Part shown: one piece after another, positions 8,556 through 16,662 of the stretch
How the letters are laid out: each line of letters begins with the position of its first letter
How positions within the stretch are numbered: the first letter of the stretch is position 1
Source of the DNA: Myxococcales bacterium
GTDB taxonomy: Bacteria > Myxococcota_A > Polyangia > Polyangiales > Ga0077539
Assembly (NCBI GenBank): GCA_016793325.1
Contig: JAEUKI010000085.1
Span: 1-64,000 of the forward strand
Length of the DNA stretch: 64,000 nucleotides
Direction of reading: 5' to 3'
Position numbers and translations under genes: made by a program
The notes under the pieces: model-generated
Told to the model about the DNA's origin: nothing
What the model saw: the letters and a program-made list of their open reading frames with translations, nothing else
Database searches by the model: none

Positions 8556-9053
8556 ATGAAGATCCGTCGAAGTTGGGCGCACCACGGCGTTGCGATGCTC
8601 GTGTGCGCGATCGTCACGAGCGCGTCGAACGCGCGAGCCGAGTCACCGGCGATCGACATTACGATTCCGCCGAGTCGTTCGCTCTGCGAGAGCAACGACG
8701 AGTGTCTGTCGCACGAGTACTGCTCGCCTTCGCGGGTTTGTATGGAGTGTGCTGCGCCGATCGCGCGATGCTCGACCGACACCGAGTGCGGCGCCTCGTG
8801 CGCGGGGACGCGCTGCGTCGAAGGGCGCTGCGTGCGCGCGGCGGCGCTCGTCGATCGCGACGTCGCGTCGTTCGACGCGAGCGGAGACGGGGCGGACGAC
8901 GGAGGACGCTCGCTTCGCGCAGAGGGATCGCGTCCGCCGGGCTGCGGGGCGCGCGTGAGCCCCACCCGCGACCAGGGAGATTGGGTTGCGTGCGCGGCGC
9001 TCGCCGCGGGCGCTGCGTTGGCCTTGGCGACGAGGCGACGCCGTGATGCGTGA
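8556..9053 (+). CDS. secreted Cys-rich protein with MYXO-CTERM-like tail
   Basis: A 165-residue protein with a Sec signal peptide (cleavage after about residue 28, NARA/ES), a Cys-rich domain at 44-92 with ten cysteines in CxxxxxC spacing, an Asp/Gly-rich linker, and a C-terminal Gly-Cys (129-130) followed by a hydrophobic segment (143-159) and RRRR. This tripartite tail resembles the MYXO-CTERM sorting signal of myxobacteria (Cys motif, membrane segment, Arg cluster), although it is diverged. A good Shine-Dalgarno (GGGAGGG) precedes the ATG. Its 3' end overlaps the next gene by 8 bp. Function not recognised. Confidence 0.7.
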   Translation: MKIRRSWAHHGVAMLVCAIVTSASNARAESPAIDITIPPSRSLCESNDECLSHEYCSPSRVCMECAAPIARCSTDTECGASCAGTRCVEGRCVRAAALVDRDVASFDASGDGADDGGRSLRAEGSRPPGCGARVSPTRDQGDWVACAALAAGAALALATRRRRDA

Positions 9054-10815
9054 CGCTCTCGTGCGAGCGATCGCGTCGGGTGCGCTCGTGGCGTCGTGCA
9101 GCGCGGTCACGCCAGCAACGAGCGACGGCGGGATGGACGCGATCGATGTGGTGCGGCCGGATGTTCCGCGAGCGGACGTTCCGGGGTGTGGCGTCGGGCT
9201 GTCGCGGTGCGGCGAAGCGTGTGTGGATCTGCAGAGCAACGGCCTCCACTGCGGCGCGTGCGGGCGCGTCTGCGGCAACAACAGCGCGTGCCAAATGGGC
9301 GAGTGCCGCTGCGCCACGGGCTTCGAGCCGTGCGCCGATCGCTGCGTCAACACGCAGAGCGATCCGCGCAACTGCGGCGGATGCGGACGGGCGTGCCCGC
9401 TCGTGGGGTCGATCTGCGCCTCCGGCGTCTGCGAGTGCCCGACGGGCTGGATGGGGTGCTCGAATACATGCACAAACATTCAAAACGACCCGCGCAACTG
9501 CGGCGGCTGCGGGGTTGTCTGCGCGGCGTCGGGGTCCGTCTGCAACAGCGGCGTGTGCGAGTGCCCGGTCGGACGAAGCGAGTGCGGCGGCGCGTGCGTC
9601 GATCGTCAAAGCGACCCGCGCAACTGCGGGGCGTGCGGAGTGACCTGCGCGGACACCGAGCGATGCGTGCTCGGCGCGTGTTCGTGTCCGGCGGGCAGCG
9701 CGCGGTGCGGCGCGCAGTGCGTGAACGTGTCGAGCGATCCGGCCAACTGCGGCGCGTGCGGGAGCGTGTGTCTCGGGCGCTGCGAGTTCGGCCGGTGTAC
9801 GCAGTACAGCGCGCTGATCGCGGGCGGAAACGCGACCGCGGCGGTCTACGAGGGCCGCGTGTTGATCGCGGGGAGCGCTCCGAGCAGGAGCCGCATGACG
9901 CTCGCGCAGTTCGACTCGATTGCTCGGTGGGCGCCGCTGGACAGCAGCACGCTGACGTTGGGCGCCGGGCACGGGTGCGTGACCAGCGGCGGCGGAAGCG
10001 TGACGTGCTCGGGGCTCGACAACTACGCGCAGACGGGACCGACGTTCGGGGTCTTCGGCGCGCGTTCGATCGACGCTGGGGGATTTCACACGTGCATCAT
10101 CGACAGCGCGTCGGCCGTGCGGTGCTGGGGCGCGAACAACGCGGGGCAGCTCGGCGCTCCAGCGTCGGCTCCGTTGCGAGATCCGCAGCGAGCGCTCGGG
10201 GATGTCGCGTTGCTCAGCGCGGGCTCCGAGCACACGTGCGCGGTGACGTCGGGCGGCATCGTCGTGTGTTGGGGGCTCAATCGCGAGGGCCAGCTCGGAG
10301 ACGGGACTCGAACGAACTCGCACTCGCCGGTCGTCGTGCGAGGCCCGAGCGGGACCATTCAATCGATCAGCGCTGGCGGGACGGTCTCGTGCGCCACCAA
10401 CGCTGCGGGAGCGCTGTTTTGCTGGGGTGGCAACGACTTCGGCGAGCTCGGTGATGGGGGCGTGCTCCCGACGGGCTCGTCGCGCGCGGTGAGCGAGCTC
10501 ACGCAAGTTGTCGAAGTGTCCGCGGGCGGCAACGCGCGGTGGAGCCACGTGTGCGCGCGGACGAGCGCAGGAGAGGTCTACTGCTGGGGCGCGAACGACT
10601 CGGGGCAGACGGGCGATCGCGGACCGAGCGTGCTCACGACGCGGCCTTCGCGCGTGCTGGGGCTCCCTTCGGACATCGTGCAGATCGCTACCGGGATCTC
10701 GCACTCGTGCGCGCGATCGGCGACGCGAGGGATCTTGTGTTGGGGCAGCGATCGCTCGGGGCAATTGGCCAACGGGGCTGAGCGAGGCGGACCGATTCCG
10801 ACCGCGGCGAGGTAG
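9046..10815 (+). CDS. lipoprotein with five Cys-rich repeats and RCC1 propeller
   Basis: A 589-residue surface lipoprotein. The lipobox is LVASC (Cys18). Residues ~48-250 hold five repeats of about 38 residues with the core CxxxCVxxxSDPRNCGxCGxxC, familiar from myxobacterial cell-surface proteins. The C-terminal half has five or six RCC1 repeats, each with a W(G) turn such as CWGANNAGQLG, CWGLNREGQLGDG and CWGGNDFGELGDG, predicting a beta-propeller. Cysteines within the RCC1 blades are conserved in each repeat and may pair. The start overlaps the upstream Cys-rich gene by 8 bp, so the two are an operon. A binding or adhesion role is likely; the ligand is unknown. Confidence 0.85.
   Translation: MRDALVRAIASGALVASCSAVTPATSDGGMDAIDVVRPDVPRADVPGCGVGLSRCGEACVDLQSNGLHCGACGRVCGNNSACQMGECRCATGFEPCADRCVNTQSDPRNCGGCGRACPLVGSICASGVCECPTGWMGCSNTCTNIQNDPRNCGGCGVVCAASGSVCNSGVCECPVGRSECGGACVDRQSDPRNCGACGVTCADTERCVLGACSCPAGSARCGAQCVNVSSDPANCGACGSVCLGRCEFGRCTQYSALIAGGNATAAVYEGRVLIAGSAPSRSRMTLAQFDSIARWAPLDSSTLTLGAGHGCVTSGGGSVTCSGLDNYAQTGPTFGVFGARSIDAGGFHTCIIDSASAVRCWGANNAGQLGAPASAPLRDPQRALGDVALLSAGSEHTCAVTSGGIVVCWGLNREGQLGDGTRTNSHSPVVVRGPSGTIQSISAGGTVSCATNAAGALFCWGGNDFGELGDGGVLPTGSSRAVSELTQVVEVSAGGNARWSHVCARTSAGEVYCWGANDSGQTGDRGPSVLTTRPSRVLGLPSDIVQIATGISHSCARSATRGILCWGSDRSGQLANGAERGGPIPTAAR
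9336..9640 (+). repeat. in-gene tandem repeats encoding NCGxCG modules
   Basis: Within the lipoprotein gene the Cys-rich modules are repeated at DNA level. Segments around 9357-9375, 9486-9504 and 9612-9630 share the string GACCCGCGCAACTGCGG or a one-base variant. Such internal identity invites unequal recombination and repeat-number variation. Confidence 0.7.
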
Positions 10816-10829
10816 CGACGCGCGAAGGA

Positions 10830-11408
10830 TCAGCCGCGACGCGCGCGAGCGGAGGGGATGTTCTCGGCGGGCGTCGTGCTGACAGGGCGCGTTCCGCTCG
10901 CGTTGCCGTTGGCCTGCCACGGGCGGCTCGAGCGCGTGACCTGCGTGACCTCTGCGCTCGCGCGGATCTGGCTGTCCGAGATGGGCGCGCCGAGGTTCTT
11001 CAGCACGAGCAACAGCGTCTCGAGCTCGTGCGTGTCGCAGCCTCCGCGGATCAATCGTCGAAAGGGAACGAGCGTGTCCTCGAGCTCGCTCCACGCGGGG
11101 TGAACGAGGACGATCGCCGCGTCGTTGAAGAGCGCCTGGAGACGATTGGCGTCGACGATGACCGAGCGAAAGATCTCTGTGCGCCACGAGGCGCCGCGCT
11201 GCTCGTGCACCGCGAAGATCACGACGTCGACGCACGCGGACACTGTGGCCCGTGAAAACCACGACTCGTGTGTCGGAATCGTGTCGAACTCACCGACGAC
11301 CTCGAGCGCTCCGTCGAACACAGAAGAGCGCAAGCGACGCACGATGGGCCCGCGCGTCGCGGGGTCGACGACGACGATGTTCATCCGCTCGAAGAGTGTG
11401 GAACGCAT
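10830..11408 (-). CDS. hypothetical protein
   Basis: A 192-residue protein that I do not recognise. It begins with a Rossmann-like or receiver-like strand (MNIVVVDPATRG, residues 9-20) and alternates hydrophobic strands and helices (VDVVIFAVHE, DAAIVLVHPAW), suggesting an alpha/beta fold; the last ~40 residues are polar and probably disordered. A GTPase- or receiver-like fold is conceivable, but no P-loop or phospho-acceptor signature is complete. Start could be ATG at 11408 (MRSTLFERMNI) or ATG at 11384. It is convergent with the RCC1 gene, 14 bp between stops. Confidence 0.55.
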   Translation of the reverse strand: MRSTLFERMNIVVVDPATRGPIVRRLRSSVFDGALEVVGEFDTIPTHESWFSRATVSACVDVVIFAVHEQRGASWRTEIFRSVIVDANRLQALFNDAAIVLVHPAWSELEDTLVPFRRLIRGGCDTHELETLLLVLKNLGAPISDSQIRASAEVTQVTRSSRPWQANGNASGTRPVSTTPAENIPSARARRG

Positions 11409-11707
11409 GGCTTTCCGCGGACGATCATCGCGCGTTCGAGCGCGGCGTGTCACCGCGACATGCGCCGAGACAGCACGACTCGCGAGCACTCACGAGCACT
11501 CGTGCGGACCGCTGCGACAGCATCGCAGGTGCTGTCACATGAATTCGTGGGTTTGTATCGAGACCTATCGCACGACCGCGGTGCGTGCGTGGAGAGCGCA
11601 AGAAGTGGCGGACTTGTAGAGCTCCAGAGACGTCGTTGTCACGCTGACAAAGACCGCTGCGTCGGGGCATCGTGAGGGTTCCTTTTCTTCTCTCTGGAGG
11701 TTCTTCC
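11409..11707. promoter_or_regulatory. divergent intergenic region with two inverted repeats
   Basis: This 299-bp region separates two divergent genes and so should hold both promoters. Two inverted repeats are visible: GACAGCA/TGCTGTC (11516-11522 and 11530-11536, 7-nt loop) and TTGTCA-CGC-TGACAA (11636-11650). The second is a classic operator-like palindrome 58 bp before the lipoprotein start. A purine-rich TCTGGAGG lies just before that ATG. I see no further gene. Confidence 0.45.
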
Positions 11708-12409
11708 ATGAAGTTTCGATCGGTTCTCTCTTTCTCTCTCGCGGGGCTTTTCGCCGCGTGCTCGCCGCCGCAACCGCCCGCGGACTCGGGCGTCGACGCG
11801 CAGTCAGACAGTCCCTCGGATTCGCCGTCGAGCGACGTCGCGCCGGACGCTCCCGTCGTGTGCTGCGTCGCGATGACGGGCACGATGCAGTCCGTGTGCG
11901 ACGCGGTCGCCTCGTTCGGCCCGGACCGCTGCAACATGATCAACGGCGGAACCTCGTGCTCGTGGAACCCCGTCGCCGCGTGCCGAGACGGAGGCGCTCC
12001 CTCGGACGCGGGCGCGGACAGCGCGCTCGACGCGGCGGACTCCGCGGCGCCGGCGGACGCATCGAACATGGACAGCGCGGTCCAAGACGCGCAGCGACCC
12101 GATGCTGCGTCGGACTCGGGCGCTGGTTGCTGCCGGGCGCGTCCGGGATCGCAGCAAGCGCTCTGCGACATGGCCGCGTCGCTGGGACCCGACCGTTGCC
12201 GCGCGATCGGCGGCGGCGCTGCGTGCGTGTGGCTCACGGGCAGCGAGTGCGCGACGGACGCCGCTCCTCCGCCCCCGGTCGACGCCTCGCGCTGCTGCCA
12301 GGCCCGCCCCGGAACGCCCCAATCGGTCTGCGATCCGCTCGAGTCCCTCGGTCGCGATCGCTGCAACATGATCAACGGCGGCGCGTCCTGCGCGTGGAGC
12401 TGCCCCTGA
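11708..12409 (+). CDS. lipoprotein with three double-Cys repeats
   Basis: A 233-residue lipoprotein: signal peptide with lipobox FAAC (Cys18), then three copies of a ~35-residue module at 52-86, 141-175 and 196-230. Each has CC near its start, a CD, SxGxDRC and a closing IxGGxxCxW, giving five cysteines and a Trp per module. The modules are joined by Asp/Ser/Ala-rich linkers typical of myxobacterial exported proteins. Repeats 1 and 3 share DNA coding RCNMINGG almost unchanged, so the triplication or its homogenisation is recent. I know no function for this module. Strong Shine-Dalgarno CTGGAGG, 8 nt before ATG. Confidence 0.75.
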   Translation: MKFRSVLSFSLAGLFAACSPPQPPADSGVDAQSDSPSDSPSSDVAPDAPVVCCVAMTGTMQSVCDAVASFGPDRCNMINGGTSCSWNPVAACRDGGAPSDAGADSALDAADSAAPADASNMDSAVQDAQRPDAASDSGAGCCRARPGSQQALCDMAASLGPDRCRAIGGGAACVWLTGSECATDAAPPPPVDASRCCQARPGTPQSVCDPLESLGRDRCNMINGGASCAWSCP

Positions 12410-12438
12410 ACGACGGCCGCGCCTTCGGCTGACGGGGG

Positions 12439-14493
12439 CTACAGCCGCGCGGCGAGCTCGGCGCCCTGCTTGATCGCGCGCTTGGCGTCGAGCTCGGTCG
12501 CGACGTCGGCGCCGCCGATGACATGAAAACGTGGGTCCGTGGGGCGCCCGCGCTCGTCCGCAGAGAAAAGCTCGCGGACGGACTCTTGTCCCGCGCAGAG
12601 GATCACGTTGTCGACGGCGAGCACGCGGGGCGCGTCTTCGTGGCGAATGTGCAGCCCTTCGTCGTCGATGCGCACGTACTCGACGTCGCCCATCATGTGG
12701 ACGTTGGAGCGCTCGAGGACGCGCTTGTGAACCCAGCCAGTGGTGCGACCGGGGCCCGTTCCCATGCGCTTTCCTGCGGGTTTGCGCTGCAGGAGCCACA
12801 GCTCGCGGCGCGGGGGCTGGTGCTTGGGCTCGCGGAGGCCACCGGGCACGCTGCTCGTCAGGTCGACGCCCCACTCGTCGAGCCACGCGTCGAGCGAGAT
12901 CTCGGGCTCGTGCAGCAGAAATTCGCACATATCGACGCCGATCCCGCCGGCGCCGATGATGGCGACCTTCTGGCCGACGGGCGCGCGATCCGCGAGGACC
13001 TGCGCGTACGTGAGCACCTTCGGGTGGCCGACGCCGGGGATCTTGGGGACGCGGGGCTTCACGCCGGTGGCGATCACGATCTCGTCGAAGCCGCGGTCGA
13101 GCTCTTCTTTCGTCGCGCGGCGCGAGAGCTCGAGCTTGACGCCAGTGCGCTCGATCTCGTGCTCGAAGTAGCGAATCGTCTCGCGAAACTCTTCTTTTCC
13201 GGGGACGGCGGCGGCCATGACGAACTGACCGCCGATCTTCGACGAGGCTTCGAAGAGCGTGACGTCGTGGCCCCGCTCGGCGGCCACGGTCGCGCACGAG
13301 AGCCCTGCCATCCCCGCGCCGACGACGGCGATGCGCTTCTTGCGCTGCGTTCGAAGGTAGACGAGCTCGGTCTCGTGACACGCGCGCGGGTTGACCAGGC
13401 ACGAGACGCGCTCGAGCGAAAACGCGTGGTCGAGGCACGCTTGATTGCACGCGATGCACGTGTTGATCGACTCGGGCTTCGCCGCGGCTGCTTTGTTGAC
13501 GAAGTCCGCGTCGGCCAAGAGCGGGCGCGCCATCGAGACAAGGTCCGCGTCGCCCTTCGCGAGGATGTCCTCGGCGATCTCTGGCGTGTTGATGCGGTTG
13601 GACGCGACGACGGGCACCTTCAGTACGCGCTTGATCTGCGCGGTCGCTGCGCGAAACGCTGCCCGCGGAACGCTCGTCACGATCGTCGGGATCCGCGCCT
13701 CGTGCCAGCCGATCCCAGTATTCAAGATGTCGATCCCGGCCGCTTCGAGGGCCTTCGCGGCGGTCTCGATCTCGTCGCGGGTGTTTCCGCCTTCGACGAG
13801 GTCCAAGAGCGAGAGGCGGTAGATGATGATGAAGTCGCGACCGGCGGCGCGGCGCACGGCTTCGACGACGGACACGCCGAATTTCACGCGGCCGTGGATG
13901 TCTCCGCCCCACTGATCGGTGCGCTTGTTGACGCGCTTGCAGAGAAACTGATTGAGCAGGTAGCCCTCGCTGCCCATGATCTCGACGCCGTCGTAGCCCG
14001 CGCGACGCGCGAGCTCGGCGCTCTTCGCGAAGTCATCGATGGTCGAGAGGATCTCGCCCTCGCTCATCGCCTTCGGCGTGAAGGGATTGATCGGCGCTTT
14101 GATGGCCGAGGCCGACACCGAAAACGGGTGGTACCCGTAGCGGCCCGCGTGCAAGAGCTGCAGCGCGATCTTTCCGCCGTGCTCGTGTACGGCGTCGGTC
14201 ACCTTGCGATGGTGGGGAACATCGAGGGACGTGTTGAGCGTCCCGGCCGCGGGCGCGAGCCACGCGCGGCGGTTCATCGCGATTCCGCCGGTGATAATCA
14301 GCGCCACGCCGCCCTTGGCGCGCTCGGCGAAGTACGCGGCGAGCTTGGGGTAGTTCCAGAAGCGGTCCTCGAGGCCCGTGTGCATCGAGCCCATCACGAC
14401 GCGGTTGCGCAGCGTCGTGAAGCCCAAGTCGAGCGGCGCGAGCATGTGAGGAAACGGTTTGGTTGAAGCGTCGGTCGTAGCGGCGTTCGTCAC
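12439..14493 (-). CDS. fadH: 2,4-dienoyl-CoA reductase (NADPH), FadH type
   Basis: An old-yellow-enzyme/flavoprotein reductase needed for beta-oxidation of polyunsaturated fatty acids. The ~684-residue product has an N-terminal FMN TIM barrel starting LDLGFTTLRNRVVMGSMHTG, a 4Fe-4S cluster motif in the middle (CIACNQACLD plus CLVNPRAC), then an FAD-binding GAGMAGLSCA and an NAD(P)-binding GAGGIGVDMC. Length matches E. coli FadH (672). The catalytic LLHAGRYGYHP segment is present. I chose the GTG at 14493; ATG at 14445 would remove 16 residues and begin almost directly on the barrel. No other fad genes are adjacent. Confidence 0.92.
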   Translation of the reverse strand: MTNAATTDASTKPFPHMLAPLDLGFTTLRNRVVMGSMHTGLEDRFWNYPKLAAYFAERAKGGVALIITGGIAMNRRAWLAPAAGTLNTSLDVPHHRKVTDAVHEHGGKIALQLLHAGRYGYHPFSVSASAIKAPINPFTPKAMSEGEILSTIDDFAKSAELARRAGYDGVEIMGSEGYLLNQFLCKRVNKRTDQWGGDIHGRVKFGVSVVEAVRRAAGRDFIIIYRLSLLDLVEGGNTRDEIETAAKALEAAGIDILNTGIGWHEARIPTIVTSVPRAAFRAATAQIKRVLKVPVVASNRINTPEIAEDILAKGDADLVSMARPLLADADFVNKAAAAKPESINTCIACNQACLDHAFSLERVSCLVNPRACHETELVYLRTQRKKRIAVVGAGMAGLSCATVAAERGHDVTLFEASSKIGGQFVMAAAVPGKEEFRETIRYFEHEIERTGVKLELSRRATKEELDRGFDEIVIATGVKPRVPKIPGVGHPKVLTYAQVLADRAPVGQKVAIIGAGGIGVDMCEFLLHEPEISLDAWLDEWGVDLTSSVPGGLREPKHQPPRRELWLLQRKPAGKRMGTGPGRTTGWVHKRVLERSNVHMMGDVEYVRIDDEGLHIRHEDAPRVLAVDNVILCAGQESVRELFSADERGRPTDPRFHVIGGADVATELDAKRAIKQGAELAARL

Positions 14494-14672
14494 GGGCCGA
14501 ACTCTTACCACCAACCCGCCCAACGGTACGCCACGCGATGGCGCGCACACAGGCCGCTCGGCTGACCACCTCACCAAACGACGGAGCGCGCTCCTCGGGC
14601 CGACAGCGCGCTAACGCACGCGCGGCGACCCGCGCGCTTCAGCCAAAGAACCTCCGTCGAAACATCAGCGAA

Positions 14673-14684
14673 TTTGCGCGCAAA
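14673..14684. promoter_or_regulatory. palindrome TTTGCGCGCAAA
   Basis: A perfect 12-bp palindrome in the intergenic region between the divergent fadH and lipoprotein genes, followed at 14691-14708 by a CAGCCC/GGGCTG hairpin with a 6-nt loop. Its position between two divergent starts suits a repressor or activator site, but no binding protein can be named. The surrounding 278 bp contain nothing else I recognise. Confidence 0.35.
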
Positions 14685-14772
14685 ACGCAACAGCCCGTCA
14701 TTGGGCTGATGCTTGCAATGTCCAACCCGAAGCGGAAGACCTTCTTGATTCGTTCTCGTGGGAGGCGCGGAT

Positions 14773-16662
14773 ATGTGTGCGCGAAGCACATCGTTAGCGA
14801 TGGGATTGCTGTGCGTGGCCGCAGGCTGCGGCCGCACGGAGCTCGTCGTGGGCCGAGCGCCGGTCGCGTGTGACGAGCGCGTCGTCGATGGAAGCGCACA
14901 CCGTATCGAGCTGCGATCGGGCGTCGTCGAAGTGGACCTTCGACTTCGCGGCGCGCGCTTGAACGCGACGGACACGGACCGCGGGTGGCTTACGTTTCGC
15001 GAAGTGAGCGGGCGCGCGACAGCGCGGGTCGCGCTCGGGCGATTGGCGCTCGCGCCGTTCGACGTGCGGCTCGTCACGGGCGTGTACGACGTGTCGTACG
15101 ACGCTCCAACGTCGTCGTGCTCGGGACGACCGGACGGGCTTCCGTGCCTCGGCGGCGTGGTGTTGCGGGGATTGCGCGTGCGACCGCAGCGACAACGTGT
15201 GCACATCGACATGAACCCCACGCGCTATCGCGTGACGGTGCGCGCGAGCGGGTGGCTGACCGATCGCGCATTGAGATTTCACGTGCGTTGCGACGGCAGC
15301 GAGTGGACCGGGAGCTTCGAGCACAACGTCGAGGCGAGCATCGAGGCGCTCGATCCGAAGCGGTGTTCGATGCGGGTGTTTGGTCCGGAGGACTGCGCGA
15401 ATTTCAGCGGCTGCGACACCCAAGTGATGAACGAGCTCGAGTTCGACCCCGCGCAACCGACGTTGAACATCCCGCTCCGCACCGCGCGGGTACGCGTACG
15501 ACTGGCGACCACGCCGCAGTTGGGGCCCACCTATTCAAGAATCTTCCCGCTCATCGCGTTGCAGCCGAGGTTTTCGAAGGTTTACTTCGCGGCGCCCGGA
15601 GCGACGGACGTGGAGCAGGTGATCGAGCTCCCGCTCGGGACATACGACCTCTACTGGCCGCTGCCGTGCATCGGATCCGAACCGGTGACAAAGCAGTGCG
15701 GAGAAGTCGCGATCGCGCGGGGACTGCGGCTGACAGAGGACACAACGATCACGAGGACCCTGCCGTTCGCCCGCTGGCAAGGGACGCTCTCGTTTTCAGG
15801 CGACGCGCCGAACTGGTCGGAAGCAGATGGAGTTCGTCTGCAATTTTTCAGCTCGTTTCACTACGAGTTCTCGCTCGACCGGTCGAGCGCGTCGCCTCGG
15901 ACGACGGACCGCTTCGAGGTGGACCACTGGGTTCCAAGTGATGCGCGAGGCTTCTCGCTGCTCGTGCCGAGGACTCCGATTCGAGACGAAGAAGAGTTCA
16001 CTCGAACGTATCGACCATCGTTGATCGCGGCCCGCGTCGCGTTCGACGAAGGGCTCCTCGCTGCGCAGGATCGATCTGATTTTTCGTTCGCGTTGCGACC
16101 GCTCGCTGTCGAGTCCGTACTTGGCGCAGACGGCGCGCTCTCGCCGCTCGGTCTCCCGATCGTGATCGGAACGAGGAGCGACGTGCGCGCCCGTGGTTCG
16201 TGGATCGCGCCAGACTCTCCGACGTTCGTCTCGTTCGACGGCGACTTCGATGCGTTCGTCGACGCCCGCACCAGCGAACAACGCGCGGCGCTCGAACGCG
16301 CGGGGCTCCCCCCGGTGGGGCGTCACGCGCGCGGCGCGGTGCGACGCTTGCCCAACGGAAATCTCTCGATCGTGCTCGATACGTTTCGCGCGCACGGAGC
16401 GATCACGCTCGACGGCGTCGCGCTCGATCAGGCGACAGGGCGAGAGGCGACTGTAGAGTTCACCCAGGTGTTGCGCTCGCCGTTCGACTCGACGAGCGAG
16501 GGTCCCACGCGCACGCAAACGCGAGGGTCGACCTTCTCGACGCCGCTGTACCAAGGGCACTACACGACGAGCATCACGCAGGGCGACTGCTCGGCGTTCG
16601 AGCGCAGCGACAAGCTCTGCGGAACGGTCCTCGTGCGCGGATGTGGGGAGGCAACGCAATGA
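14773..16662 (+). CDS. large lipoprotein, first of a tandem paralogous pair
   Basis: A 629-residue exported lipoprotein of unknown function. Lipobox VAAGC gives Cys19. The mature part is rich in beta-strand-like alternation and has recurrent segments ending TYDLYW or VYDVSYD before Cys-containing loops, suggesting several carboxypeptidase-regulatory-like or Ig-like modules. It shares with the next gene product a module with the pattern GxYDV...C...PCxGGVxxRxxxVxPxRxxxxxD. A GGAGG eight nt upstream fixes the ATG at 14773 rather than the GTG at 14758. The stop overlaps the next start (ATGA). Confidence 0.7.
   Translation: MCARSTSLAMGLLCVAAGCGRTELVVGRAPVACDERVVDGSAHRIELRSGVVEVDLRLRGARLNATDTDRGWLTFREVSGRATARVALGRLALAPFDVRLVTGVYDVSYDAPTSSCSGRPDGLPCLGGVVLRGLRVRPQRQRVHIDMNPTRYRVTVRASGWLTDRALRFHVRCDGSEWTGSFEHNVEASIEALDPKRCSMRVFGPEDCANFSGCDTQVMNELEFDPAQPTLNIPLRTARVRVRLATTPQLGPTYSRIFPLIALQPRFSKVYFAAPGATDVEQVIELPLGTYDLYWPLPCIGSEPVTKQCGEVAIARGLRLTEDTTITRTLPFARWQGTLSFSGDAPNWSEADGVRLQFFSSFHYEFSLDRSSASPRTTDRFEVDHWVPSDARGFSLLVPRTPIRDEEEFTRTYRPSLIAARVAFDEGLLAAQDRSDFSFALRPLAVESVLGADGALSPLGLPIVIGTRSDVRARGSWIAPDSPTFVSFDGDFDAFVDARTSEQRAALERAGLPPVGRHARGAVRRLPNGNLSIVLDTFRAHGAITLDGVALDQATGREATVEFTQVLRSPFDSTSEGPTRTQTRGSTFSTPLYQGHYTTSITQGDCSAFERSDKLCGTVLVRGCGEATQ

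Noticed and set aside
12523..14466. Long plus-strand frame opposite fadH
   Set aside because: Antisense shadow of a gene with all FadH motifs.
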